From Goodfellowiella coeruleoviolacea (GTDB taxonomy: Bacteria > Actinomycetota > Actinomycetes > Mycobacteriales > Pseudonocardiaceae), in contig NZ_JAMTCK010000015.1 in assembly GCF_024171785.1 (NCBI RefSeq), positions 209,129 through 273,128 on the forward strand: a stretch of 64,000 bases of DNA. Direction: 5' to 3'. Positions 23,190-31,534 of the stretch are shown one piece after another (positions within the stretch are counted from its first letter, which is position 1; each line of letters begins with the position of its first letter). Made by a program: the position numbers and the translations under genes. The notes below the pieces were generated by a model that saw only the letters and a list, made by a program, of their open reading frames with translations, did no database searches and was not told the origin of the DNA.

Positions 23190-23519
23190 TTGACTCTTCT
23201 GGTAAGGAAAGTGGGAGATATCCGCCCCACTGGGCAGGTTGCGAACTTGGTCTTGGCTCGCCGGGTGGAGGGTGCCGATGACCAGTGGGAACACGTCGAG
23301 GTCGAATACCCGGAGGGCGAAGATGCCTACTCGGAATTAGTTACCGGAGAACTGGAGTGGTACGGCGAATGGCTGCGGCTTCGGTGGTTGCCGCCAGACG
23401 AAGCAGCTGAAGTGATCCGGGAGCAGGAATTCGCCGATCCGTGGGGAGAGCCAGAGCTGTGCCCGGGGTTCAGGCTGCTCTGGTCACGGTTGAAGTCCGG
23501 CTTCCGGCGGCGTGCGTGA
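23190..23519 (+). CDS. Hypothetical small acidic protein
   Basis: 109 residues if TTG 23190 is used; GTG 23211 (VGDIRPTGQVANLVLARR) after AAGGAAA is equally plausible. The protein is acidic and Trp-rich (EDAYSELVTGELEWYGEWLR) and ends in a basic tail (SRLKSGFRRRA). Leu50 is a TTA codon. It is 12 bp after the preceding gene and probably in the same transcript. No family recognised. Confidence 0.55.
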   Translation: MTLLVRKVGDIRPTGQVANLVLARRVEGADDQWEHVEVEYPEGEDAYSELVTGELEWYGEWLRLRWLPPDEAAEVIREQEFADPWGEPELCPGFRLLWSRLKSGFRRRA

Positions 23520-23569
23520 TTGAATGGGAAGCCTTCCTGCCACATCGTTGCAGGAGCGATGGGTAACCG

Positions 23570-24100
23570 ATGGGCTGTCGGGAGCGAACAAATGCCGAAC
23601 AGTCGCGGCACTGGGTTGAGGCGTTCGCTGCCACCGTCAACGCCACGATGGCCGGTTTGTCACGCGAGTGCCGGCTGACCGTCGTTGTACATCCGCCAGC
23701 CGTCCTACAGCGGGAGCTGCGGGGCCAGCCGCCAGGCAGCAGGACGTCCACGCTGACCGTCACGTGCGAAGAGAGTCAGGGGTTCCTGTCCATCGACCGA
23801 GTGCGCGGGATCAGCGTTCTTTACGAGTTCGAGGCCAATCCGGAGAGCCCTGCTCGGCGGTACGCCGAATCCGGGCGCCGGTCAACAGGTAAGCGCAGCC
23901 CGCTGTCAGAAGTGGATCTCGTCAACCACGTGGTCGGCTTTCTGCTCGCCGGATACCGGTTCCTGCGTGTGCCCCTCCACGAGGAGCTTCGCATTCCTGG
24001 ATTCGGTGCCACCGCGGAACTGCGCTGGATCAACCTGGACATCAGTTGCCCCCGGTTCAGTTCAGTCGCTGGCGGCCCACTGAGCAGTGAGGCGAGGTAG
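23570..24100 (+). CDS. Hypothetical protein
   Basis: 176 residues from ATG 23570 (MGCRERTNAEQSRHWVEAFA). It appears soluble, with a hydrophobic strand pattern in the N-terminal half (CRLTVVVHPPAVLQREL, TLTVTCEESQGFLSIDRVRG) and a helix (VDLVNHVVGFLLAGYRFLR) in the second half. Codon bias is weaker than in flanking housekeeping genes. It is co-directional with the two preceding unknown genes and convergent with merR. No family recognised; the end of the accessory trio. Confidence 0.55.
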   Translation: MGCRERTNAEQSRHWVEAFAATVNATMAGLSRECRLTVVVHPPAVLQRELRGQPPGSRTSTLTVTCEESQGFLSIDRVRGISVLYEFEANPESPARRYAESGRRSTGKRSPLSEVDLVNHVVGFLLAGYRFLRVPLHEELRIPGFGATAELRWINLDISCPRFSSVAGGPLSSEAR

Positions 24101-24114
24101 CCCGGGGCCGGGGA

Positions 24115-24591
24115 TCAGCGGCGGAGGCGGAGCGCCGACCTGGGCGTGGTGGTGGTCGTGGCGGGCGTGTCCACGTCGAACGGCTCGTCCGCGGTCGCGC
24201 CGCCCGGCTCGTCCCCGTCGAGCAGGCACGTGTCCGGTTCCTCGGGCGCGGCCGTGATCAGGGCGTCCAGCGCGGTGCGGGCGGCGATGAGTTCGGCCAC
24301 CGCGTTGGTGAGCCGGTCCCGCTCCTCCTCCAGGCCGGGAAGCACGCCCAGGCACGCCGGCGCCAGCCGCTTGTTCACGTCGGTCATGCACGGCAGCAGG
24401 TCGGCGATCCTCTCGGTGCCCAGCCCCGCCGCGAGCAGCGTGCGGATGTTCTGCACCCGCCGCACGTCCTCCTCGTCGTACTCGCGGTAGCCGCTGGGCC
24501 GGCGCGTGGGGTTGAGCAGCCCCTGCTCCTCGTAGTAGCGCAGCAGGCGCTGACTCACTCCGGTTCGTTGGGACAGCAGCCCGATGCGCAT
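24115..24591 (-). CDS. MerR-family regulator
   Basis: 158 residues. The winged helix MRIGLLSQRTGVSQRLLRYY with GLLNPTRRPSGYREYDEEDV is followed by the dimerisation helix and a Thr/Asp-rich tail. No metal-binding Cys cluster typical of MerR/CueR is obvious. It resembles the antibiotic- and redox-responding MerR subgroup that activates a divergent oxidoreductase. Start ATG 24591 is where MerR homology begins; the open frame to 25584 overlaps the divergent gene. It lies 63 bp from the divergent gene with a perfect palindrome between, the standard MerR arrangement. Confidence 0.9.
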   Translation of the reverse strand: MRIGLLSQRTGVSQRLLRYYEEQGLLNPTRRPSGYREYDEEDVRRVQNIRTLLAAGLGTERIADLLPCMTDVNKRLAPACLGVLPGLEEERDRLTNAVAELIAARTALDALITAAPEEPDTCLLDGDEPGGATADEPFDVDTPATTTTTPRSALRLRR

Positions 24592-24616
24592 GTGACGACC
24601 ACCATGAGGACGAGGT

Positions 24617-24648
24617 TTGACTCTCACATCGATGTGAGAACTTAGCGT
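24617..24648 (+). promoter_or_regulatory. MerR-type promoter/operator
   Basis: TTGACT (24617-24622) and TAGCGT/TTAGCG (24642-24648) are spaced 19-20 bp, too long for a normal promoter, with the perfect palindrome CTCACATCGATGTGAG (24623-24638) filling the spacer. That is the MerR design: the regulator untwists the long spacer to activate. The target ATG at 24655 is only six bases after the -10. Confidence 0.8.
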
Positions 24649-24654
24649 CCCAGC

Positions 24655-25560
24655 ATGACCACAACACAGTCGACAACCGAACGTGCCGCCGTCACCGTCG
24701 TCGGACTCGGCCCGATGGGGCTGGCGCTCGCCGAGGCCCTGCTGGCCCAGGGACACCCGCTGACCGTGTGGAACCGCACCGCGGCCAAGGCCGACGCACT
24801 GGTCGCCAAGGGCGCCCACCGGGCGGCGAGCGTGGCGGACGCCGTGCTGGCCAGCCCGCTGACGATCACGTGCCTCAACGACTACGACACCATGTACCAG
24901 GTCTTCGCCGGCGCCGAGGAGGCACTGCGGGGCCGCGCCCTGATCAACCTCAACTCCGGCACCCCCACCGAGGCGCACGCGGCTGACGAGTGGGCGACGC
25001 GGACCGGCTTCGACTACCTCGACGGGGCGATCATGGTGCCGCCGCCGCTGGTCGGGACCCCCGGTGCGGTCTTCCTCTACAGCGGCCCCGAAGGCGTCTT
25101 CACCACCCACCGGCCGACGCTGGCGTCCCTGGGTGACCCGCGCTTCCTCGGCGCCGACCCGGGCCGGGCGGTGCTGTACAACACGGCCCTGCTCGACCTG
25201 ATGTACACCAGCATCAACGGGTTCCTGCACGCCGCCGCCCTGGTCGGCTCGGCGGGTGTGCCCGCGGCCACGTTCGCCGACCTGGCGGTCAACTGGTTCC
25301 TGCCCACGGTCGTGGACGCCACCCTGCTCGCGCAGGCCGAGGAACTCGACCGGAGCAACTACCCGGGCGACCTCGGCTCGCTGGAGATGAACCGCACCGC
25401 GCTGGAGCACATCACGCGCACCAGCGTGGAACAGGGCGTGCACGTGGACCTGCCGAGGCTGGCGCAGCAGATCGCGGAACAGGCGATCGCCGAGGGCCAC
25501 GGCGACAAGAACTACTTCGCCGTGTTCGAGGTCCTCAAGAAGGCGCGCGCCGGCGCCTAG
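24655..25560 (+). CDS. Imine-reductase-like NAD(P)-binding protein (6PGDH/HIBADH superfamily)
   Basis: 301 residues. The N-terminal Rossmann motif VTVVGLGPMGLALAEALLAQ with VWNRTAAKADALVAKGA indicates NADP use. The C-terminal helical domain begins LYNTALLDLMYTSINGFLHA. This layout matches actinobacterial imine reductases and beta-hydroxyacid-dehydrogenase relatives; the true substrate is unknown. Regulation by the divergent MerR protein is strongly suggested by the operator. The mRNA is probably leaderless. Confidence 0.88.
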   Translation: MTTTQSTTERAAVTVVGLGPMGLALAEALLAQGHPLTVWNRTAAKADALVAKGAHRAASVADAVLASPLTITCLNDYDTMYQVFAGAEEALRGRALINLNSGTPTEAHAADEWATRTGFDYLDGAIMVPPPLVGTPGAVFLYSGPEGVFTTHRPTLASLGDPRFLGADPGRAVLYNTALLDLMYTSINGFLHAAALVGSAGVPAATFADLAVNWFLPTVVDATLLAQAEELDRSNYPGDLGSLEMNRTALEHITRTSVEQGVHVDLPRLAQQIAEQAIAEGHGDKNYFAVFEVLKKARAGA

Positions 25561-25704
25561 GTAGCTCCGGTTCCCACCCGGCACGTGCCCCGCTGTCCCG
25601 GCGCCCGGGATCGCCCCTGGTCAGGTCGGCGGGAAATCGCTTGGAGCGGCGGGGCATCGGCGTCGATGATTCCCAGGGCGTCAGTCTGGGGAACAGGGGC
25701 AGCC

Positions 25705-26529
25705 GTGCACGAGGATGAGCCGCTGACGAGTCGAGCCGAAGACCTGCGTCACGCGGACCGGCACGCTGAGGCGATTGAGGTGCTCCGCGCGGCGGTCGCA
25801 GCCGGTGAGTGCTCGGCGCCTCGGGAACTCGCCTACGCCCTGCTCGGTAGCGACCAGCCGCGTGAGGCGTTGGAGGTCGTGAAGCGGGCGATCAGGCGCG
25901 GGCGGACCGATCTGTACAGCCTGCTCGGCTCGATCGCGTCGGAACTCGATGAGTCGAGAGCAGCCGAGGACGCGTATCGCAAAGCCCTCGGCCACGGTGA
26001 CCTGTCCGCGTTGAACGACTACGGCGTGTTCCTCCGCGACGAGAAGCGGTTCGTTGAGGCGGCCGAGGTGCTGCGCAGGTCCGCGGATTTCGGTGACGTG
26101 CTGGCCCCCAGCAACCTGATCCACCTCTACGAGGACGACCTGGACGACCCGGAAACCGCGATCGAGGTCGGCGAGAAGTACCTGGCTCCGGACAAACCCG
26201 CCGTGTACACGGCACTCGCTGCCGCCTACGCGGCGGTGGGTCGGACAGGCGAAGCCGGCGAGTTGTTCCAGCGAGCGATCGAGTTGGACGCGCCACGGGC
26301 GCACCAGAAGTACGCGTGGTTCCTCTGGGACCACGAAGAGGACCTGGCCGCGTGCGAGCGCGAGTTCTGGGCGGCGTTCGACAACGACGAGGAGGGCTGG
26401 AGCTATGCGCTCGGCTACTTCCTCGTCGACCGGGGGCGGATCGACGAGGCGCGAGCAGTGCTGGAGCACGGCGCCACCTGGGGCGACATGAACGCCCGCG
26501 AACTGCTGGCGGAACTGGAGACGAGGTAG
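25705..26529 (+). CDS. TPR/Sel1-like repeat protein
   Basis: 274 residues from GTG 25705 (VHEDEPLTSRAEDL), with AGGGG upstream; the frame opens at 25585 but has no coding signature there. It consists almost entirely of helical pairs with TPR spacing (HAEAIEVLRAAVAAGE, PREALEVVKRAIRRG, RAAEDAYRKALGHGD, GEAGELFQRAIELDA). It is soluble and acidic. Such stand-alone TPR proteins serve as scaffolds or as immunity or regulatory partners. It starts a run of four unknown genes (to 28162) with tight or overlapping spacing. Confidence 0.75.
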   Translation: MHEDEPLTSRAEDLRHADRHAEAIEVLRAAVAAGECSAPRELAYALLGSDQPREALEVVKRAIRRGRTDLYSLLGSIASELDESRAAEDAYRKALGHGDLSALNDYGVFLRDEKRFVEAAEVLRRSADFGDVLAPSNLIHLYEDDLDDPETAIEVGEKYLAPDKPAVYTALAAAYAAVGRTGEAGELFQRAIELDAPRAHQKYAWFLWDHEEDLAACEREFWAAFDNDEEGWSYALGYFLVDRGRIDEARAVLEHGATWGDMNARELLAELETR

Positions 26530-26534
26530 CTCTG

Positions 26535-26843
26535 ATGAGCGATCGGGTGGATGTCCTGGCCGCCGTGTTCGGCGGTACGCGGGCGCCGTCACCGCCGCAA
26601 CCGGATGACGATGTCGAGTTCGAGAACTGGGCGCGACTGGTGGAAGTGGACGCCGACCTGGCGGGCATCCAGCACACCGCATTGCACGGGGGCGGGCTCG
26701 ACCGGAGCGGGCTCCGGAAGCTGCGTGCTCGGCTGGCCCGGATCGAACCGGGGCGGAGCGACCTGATCGCGTGGAAGCAGGGGATGGCGGCTGACGTCGT
26801 CGCTCTCCTCGGCGGTGGAGGCACCGGTGACCGGGGGCGTTGA
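26535..26843 (+). CDS. Hypothetical small protein
   Basis: 102 residues from ATG 26535 (MSDRVDVLAAVFGGTRAP), five bases after the TPR stop, so probably coupled. It is acidic with helical middle segments (EFENWARLVEVDADLAGIQH, DRSGLRKLRARLARI). Its end overlaps the next gene by 17 bp. No family recognised. Confidence 0.6.
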   Translation: MSDRVDVLAAVFGGTRAPSPPQPDDDVEFENWARLVEVDADLAGIQHTALHGGGLDRSGLRKLRARLARIEPGRSDLIAWKQGMAADVVALLGGGGTGDRGR

Positions 26844-27423
26844 CCTGGCGGAGATCCTGGTGCACGCGCGGCGCGCCTACGGCGATCTCCAGAATCCCGA
26901 CTACGGCTTCTTCGTTGACCCGCCGCGTGATCGGTCTTGCTTTGACTGGCTGTGGGCACTGCTGGGCGTGCGGACTGACCCCGAGGATGCCGACGCCGAA
27001 ACGCCGGCCCTCCCGCCGTGGTGTGTCGCGATCGATCAGCTGCGGAGTTTCCTGCGCGCGGAGGACTGGACCGGCCCCGACGACGTCAGCTACGCCTACA
27101 CGTTGACAACGCCGCGACCCGGCGGGGGGACGTGGTTGTTGTGGCTGTCCGGGGTCGGGCCGTTCGCCTTGCTCATCTACGTTCCGCCCGATCGTGAGTT
27201 GGCCGAGCGCGCGCACGTGCGGACCGGACCGTGGCCTGGTAACCCGCCGGAAGCCGCCCGCGTCTTCGCGATCCTGCGGGATGCGGGGGTGACGCTGTTG
27301 CGCGCCGCGGATGTCGAGGCGACGGTGGCCGAGTTCCGTCCCTGGCACGGAGAGGTTCCCGCGTCGGTCTTCACCGTGCTGTTCAGCGAGGACGAGCTGC
27401 CCTGGCGGCATGCCAACTTCTGA
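26827..27423 (+). CDS. Hypothetical protein
   Basis: 198 residues from GTG 26827, which follows GGTGGAGG; GTG 26815 is an alternative. Segments FFVDPPRDRSCFDWLWALLG, GGTWLLWLSGVGPFALLIYV and WPGNPPEAARVFAILRDAGV suggest a soluble alpha/beta protein with a buried hydrophobic core, not a membrane protein. Size and operon context again resemble immunity proteins. It is followed 20 bp later by the paralogue of the gene at 22788. No family recognised. Confidence 0.6.
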   Translation: MTGGVDLAEILVHARRAYGDLQNPDYGFFVDPPRDRSCFDWLWALLGVRTDPEDADAETPALPPWCVAIDQLRSFLRAEDWTGPDDVSYAYTLTTPRPGGGTWLLWLSGVGPFALLIYVPPDRELAERAHVRTGPWPGNPPEAARVFAILRDAGVTLLRAADVEATVAEFRPWHGEVPASVFTVLFSEDELPWRHANF

Positions 27424-27443
27424 CGCGGGTGAGGGAGCGAACA

Positions 27444-27863
27444 TTGGCTGAGACGTGGCGCCCGGTGAGATTCTCGGGGATCAGTCCACTGCGGAGCGGA
27501 ACATCACTCATCGACGTGACACTCGATGAGTTGGGAGACGTCGATCTGCGGAATGACGCCTCGGTGACGGCTATCCGGTTCCTCCCGGGCAAGCAGCACA
27601 TGTCGATATTCTTTGACTTTCGACACGACAGCATCCCCGTGATGATAACTCTTGAGTTCTGCGCTGTTGAGCTGGACAAGATTGGATATTATCTGCCGAC
27701 GGGAGTTGAACCCACGTACGGAAACGCGCTGCTTTCCAGTTTGCTGTACTGGAAGAACCAGGACAGTGGACGCGAGGGGTTCACCGTTGACACCACCGCC
27801 CTTGAGGTGGAGTTCTACACGGAGGAACTCAGGGCCCAGGTGTGGCGGGCATGGCAGGGCTAG
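27444..27863 (+). CDS. Small acidic protein of unknown function, paralogous to 22788-23177
   Basis: 139 residues from TTG 27444 (LAETWRPVRFSGISPL), chosen because GAGGGAG lies seven bases upstream; GTG 27429 is the other candidate. Shared with the gene at 22788: IDVTLDELGDVDLRNDA, IRFLPGKQHMSIFFDFR, MITLEFCAVELDKIGYYLP and REGFTVDTTALEVEFYTEEL. The two copies lie 4.3 kb apart and bracket the MerR and TPR genes. GC content is lower than in the surrounding housekeeping genes. Function unknown. Confidence 0.7.
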   Translation: MAETWRPVRFSGISPLRSGTSLIDVTLDELGDVDLRNDASVTAIRFLPGKQHMSIFFDFRHDSIPVMITLEFCAVELDKIGYYLPTGVEPTYGNALLSSLLYWKNQDSGREGFTVDTTALEVEFYTEELRAQVWRAWQG

Positions 27864-28162
27864 GTAGGTGGCGGCGGCAGCTCCCGGAGATCTCCGCGCT
27901 GTGCGACGAGTGGTTGTCCTCGGTCACCGTCCGCGAAATGGGCGAGAACAGGGTGACCGTCGAGGTGGAACCGGCGACTGAGCCGCCGGCCGGTGCGTTG
28001 TGGAACTGGTGGATGACGTTTTCGTGCGGGGACCGCGAGATCTCGGCGGTTGTTTCCGAAGATCTGGGGAAAATGTTGTTCGAGGACCGGGCTGGTCGTT
28101 TTGAGGACGAGGTTCCGGTTCGCGATGTGGTGCGTTACCTGATCGGTCGATTCGTTGGCTAG
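27851..28162 (+). CDS. Hypothetical small protein
   Basis: 103 residues from ATG 27851, overlapping the previous gene by 13 bp. MAGLGRWRRQLPEISALCDE is followed by strands (VTVREMGENRVTVEVEPATE, MTFSCGDREISAVVSEDLGK) and VPVRDVVRYLIGRFVG. It is acidic and soluble. It stands in the same relative place, behind a paralogue, as the gene at 23190, but the two are not obviously similar. Confidence 0.6.
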   Translation: MAGLGRWRRQLPEISALCDEWLSSVTVREMGENRVTVEVEPATEPPAGALWNWWMTFSCGDREISAVVSEDLGKMLFEDRAGRFEDEVPVRDVVRYLIGRFVG

Positions 28163-28279
28163 GACCTGGGTAGCGCCCGTCCGGGTGCGGCCTTGCGGAC
28201 CCCTCGGGTAACCCGCGACGAGGGTCGGGCGGTGTGCCCGGGCGCTGGGCTGTCGGAGCAGCGTGGTTCTATCGCACGC

Positions 28280-31200
28280 GTGCCACCCACCGCTTCCGCG
28301 CCCACTGTGGCGCCGCTCCTGGTCCGCCGGCCGGTGGGCGCTTCGCCCCGGCCGCGCTGGTCGGCGGCTGCCCGCCAGGTGCTGGACAGCCCGGGCGGGT
28401 TCCTCAAGGTGCTCGGCGGGCCCGGCAGCGGCAAGACCACGCTGCTGGCCGAGGTGGCCGCCGACCGGGTGCTGCGGGGTGGGGCCGACCCGGAGAACGT
28501 GCTGGTGCTCACGGCCAGCCGGCGCGCGGCCAACGCCATGCGCGCCCGGATCACCCGGCTGCTGACCGGGGACGCGGACGGCGAGCACGGCGACACGCTG
28601 CGCACCGTCCGGCAACCCCTGGTGCGGACCGTCCACTCGTACGCGTTCGCGGTGCTGCGCGCCCAGGCCGTGCTGCGCGACACCGCGCCACCCCGGCTGC
28701 TGGCCGCGCCCGAGCAGCAGGCCATGATCCGCGAACTGCTCGCCGGTGACATCGAGGCGGGGGCCCCGCACTGGCCGGAGCGGCTGCGGCCGGCGCTGGG
28801 GCTGCCCGGCTTCGCCGCGGAACTGCGGGACCTGCTGCTGCGGGCCGCCGAACGCGGGCTCGGGCCGGAGGACCTGCGGGAACTCGGCGAGCGGCACGGG
28901 GTGCCCGAGTGGGTGGCGGCCGGCACGTTCGGCGTGCAGTACGAGGAGGTCACGCTGCTCGCCGGGTTCGAGGCCGGCCGGGAGAGCGGGCCGGCGCTGG
29001 ACGCGGCCGAGCTGGTGACCAGCGCGCTGCTGGCGTTCGACAACGACGAGGAGCTGCTGGCGGCCGAGCGGGCCCGGGTGCGGCACCTGCTGGTGGACGA
29101 CGCCCAGCACCTCGACCCGCTCCAGTTCGCGCTGATCCGGACCCTGGCCGGGGACGAGGGCAGGACCGGCGAACTGGTTCTGGCCGGCGACCCGGACCAG
29201 GCGATCTTCTCCTTCCGGGGCGCCGATCCCCGGCTGCTGGTCGAGGCCGACCCGGGCGCGGGCCGCACGGTGGTGCTCGCCGAGAACCACCGGATGGCGC
29301 CGAACGTGGCCACGGCGGTGCGCCGGCTGGCCGCCCGGCTGCCCGGTGTCTCGCCCACCCGGGAGTCCACCCCGGACAGTCCACAGGAGACTGGAACCGG
29401 CAGCGTGCAGGTGCGGTTGCTGTCCTCGACCGCGCAGGAGGCCAGCTGGATCGCGGACCAGCTGCGCCGCGCGCACCTGCTGGAGGGCGTGCCGTGGTCG
29501 GAGATGGCCGTGCTGGTCCGGTCCACCGCGAACACCCTGCCGGTGCTGCGCCGGGCCATGCTGGCCGCGGGCGTGCCGGTGGCGGTGCCCGCCGACGAAC
29601 TGCCGCTGGCCCAGCAGGCCGCGGTGCGCCCGCTGCTGGCGATCCTGCGCTGCGCCGCCGAACCCGAGGCGCTGGACGAGGACACCGCGGCCATGCTGCT
29701 GGCCTCGCCGTTCGGCGGCGCCGACCCGCTGGCGCTGCGCCGGCTGCGGCGCGGCCTGCGCCGGCTGGAGTTGGCCGCCGGCGGCGACCGGGCCAGCGGT
29801 GACCTGCTGGTCGAGGTGCTGACCTCGGTGGACGTGCTGGCCGCGCTGGAGGACGCCGAGGCCGAGCCGGCCCGCCGGATCGCCGGGCTGCTGGCGGTGG
29901 CCAGGCAGGCGCTGGCCGAGGGCCTTGGCGTGGAAATGGTGCTGTGGCGGGTGTGGCAGGCCAGTGGCCTGGAACCGCGCTGGGTGGCCCAAGCCGGCCG
30001 GGGCGGGGTGGGCGGCGCCCAGGCCGACCGGGACCTGGACTCGGTGGTCGCGCTGTTCGACGCCGCCGCCAAGTACGCGGACCGGCTGCCCGGCGCGGGC
30101 GTCACCGAGTTCGCCGACTACCTGGCCGCGCAGGACATCGTGGGCGACACCCTGGCGCCGGCCGCGCCGATCGGCGAGGCGGTGGCGGTGCTCACCGCGC
30201 ACGCCGCCGCCGGTCGCGAGTGGACGGTGGTGGCCGTGCCCGGCGTGCAGGAGGGCACCTGGCCGGACCTGCGGCTGCGCGGCTCGCTGCTGGGCGTCGA
30301 ACGCATGGTGGACCTGCTGTCCGGTGTGGACCCGGCGACCACGCCGGTGTCGGCCACGGCGCCGCTGCTGGCCGAGGAACGCCGGCTGCTGCTGGTCGCG
30401 GCCAGCCGGGCCCGGCGCACCCTGCTGGTCAGCGCGGTGCGCGGGGACGAGGAACAGCCGTCGCGGTTCCTGGACGAGCTGGACGGGCTGGCCGCCGACC
30501 CGCAGGCCACGCCCCGACCGGTGTTCACCCCGCAACGCGGCCTGGTGCTGGCCGAACTCGTCGGGGAGCTGCGCCGGGTGGTGTGCGACGCGGGCGAGCC
30601 CACCGACCGGCGGCGGCGCGCGGCCACCCAGCTGGCCCGGCTGGCCAAGGCCGGCGTGCCCGGCGCGCACCCCAACTCCTGGTACGGACTGCCGGCCGCG
30701 TCCAGCAACACTCCACTGTGGACACGCGGGCAGCGGGTCAACGTGTCCCCGTCCACCATCGACGTGCTGACCAAGTGCCCGCTGCGCTGGATGGTGGAGC
30801 GGCACGGCGGACAGGACCCGGCCGAACTGGCCTCGATCACCGGCACCCTGGTGCACGCCCTGGCCCAGGCCGCGGCCAGCGGCGCCGACCGGGACGCGCT
30901 GCGCGCCAAGCTGGACGAGGCGTGGGCGGCGGTGGACGCGGGCGCGCCGTGGTTCTCCCGCCGGGAGCGCCAGCGGGTGGAGCGGATGCTGGACACCTTC
31001 CTCGACTGGCAGGACCGCAGCCGGGGCGAACTCGACCAGGTCGCGGTGGAGCAGGAACTGTCCGTGGACATCCCGCCGGAGACCACGCCCGACGGCCGGC
31101 CGGGCGGGCCGTGGCTGCGGGTCAAGGGCCGGGTCGACCGGCTGGAGACCGACGCGGCCGGCCGGCCGGTGGTGGTGGACATCAAGACCGCCAAGACCCC

Positions 31201-31534
31201 GGTCACCAAGGGTGAGGCCGAGGCGCACCCGCAGCTGGCCGTCTACCAGCTGGCCGCCGCGCTCGGCGCGTTCACCGGCCTGGGCCTGGCGCCGGAACCG
31301 GGTGGCGCCCGACTGCTGTACGTGGCCAAGGCCGACCGCCGGACCGGCGCGGCCGAGCGCGTCCAACCGGCACTGGACGAGGCCAGCACCCAGACCTGGC
31401 TGGCCACGGTCCGCCAGGCCGGCTCGGCGTGCGTCGGCCCGGAGTACAGCGCGGTGGAGAACCCCGACTGCCCGCGCTGCCCGGCCCGCACCAGCTGCCC
31501 GCTGCACCCGTCCGGGAGACAGGTGCCGCAGTGA
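28280..31534 (+). CDS. adnA: AdnA: helicase-nuclease subunit of the AdnAB double-strand-break resection machine
   Basis: 1084 residues. AdnAB is the actinobacterial counterpart of RecBCD/AddAB, unwinding and cutting DNA ends for homologous recombination. The UvrD-like motor has Walker A GGPGSGKTTLLAEV near residue 48 but a degenerate Walker B (LLVDDAQHLDPLQ, lacking the DExxQ Glu), consistent with AdnA being the weaker motor. The RecB-like nuclease motif VVVDIKTAKT is near residue 965. Four Cys (TKCPLRW near 833; CVGPEY near 1051; CPRCPARTSC at the end) fit an AddB-type Fe-S clasp. The start is uncertain: GTG 28280 is chosen over TTG 28193. A GTGA overlap links it to adnB. Confidence 0.9.
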   Translation: MPPTASAPTVAPLLVRRPVGASPRPRWSAAARQVLDSPGGFLKVLGGPGSGKTTLLAEVAADRVLRGGADPENVLVLTASRRAANAMRARITRLLTGDADGEHGDTLRTVRQPLVRTVHSYAFAVLRAQAVLRDTAPPRLLAAPEQQAMIRELLAGDIEAGAPHWPERLRPALGLPGFAAELRDLLLRAAERGLGPEDLRELGERHGVPEWVAAGTFGVQYEEVTLLAGFEAGRESGPALDAAELVTSALLAFDNDEELLAAERARVRHLLVDDAQHLDPLQFALIRTLAGDEGRTGELVLAGDPDQAIFSFRGADPRLLVEADPGAGRTVVLAENHRMAPNVATAVRRLAARLPGVSPTRESTPDSPQETGTGSVQVRLLSSTAQEASWIADQLRRAHLLEGVPWSEMAVLVRSTANTLPVLRRAMLAAGVPVAVPADELPLAQQAAVRPLLAILRCAAEPEALDEDTAAMLLASPFGGADPLALRRLRRGLRRLELAAGGDRASGDLLVEVLTSVDVLAALEDAEAEPARRIAGLLAVARQALAEGLGVEMVLWRVWQASGLEPRWVAQAGRGGVGGAQADRDLDSVVALFDAAAKYADRLPGAGVTEFADYLAAQDIVGDTLAPAAPIGEAVAVLTAHAAAGREWTVVAVPGVQEGTWPDLRLRGSLLGVERMVDLLSGVDPATTPVSATAPLLAEERRLLLVAASRARRTLLVSAVRGDEEQPSRFLDELDGLAADPQATPRPVFTPQRGLVLAELVGELRRVVCDAGEPTDRRRRAATQLARLAKAGVPGAHPNSWYGLPAASSNTPLWTRGQRVNVSPSTIDVLTKCPLRWMVERHGGQDPAELASITGTLVHALAQAAASGADRDALRAKLDEAWAAVDAGAPWFSRRERQRVERMLDTFLDWQDRSRGELDQVAVEQELSVDIPPETTPDGRPGGPWLRVKGRVDRLETDAAGRPVVVDIKTAKTPVTKGEAEAHPQLAVYQLAAALGAFTGLGLAPEPGGARLLYVAKADRRTGAAERVQPALDEASTQTWLATVRQAGSACVGPEYSAVENPDCPRCPARTSCPLHPSGRQVPQ

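Noticed and set aside
25585..25704. N-terminal extension of the TPR protein.
   Set aside because: GTG 25705 has a good ribosome-binding site and TPR-like helices begin right after it; the extension is Arg/Trp/Ser-rich without structure.
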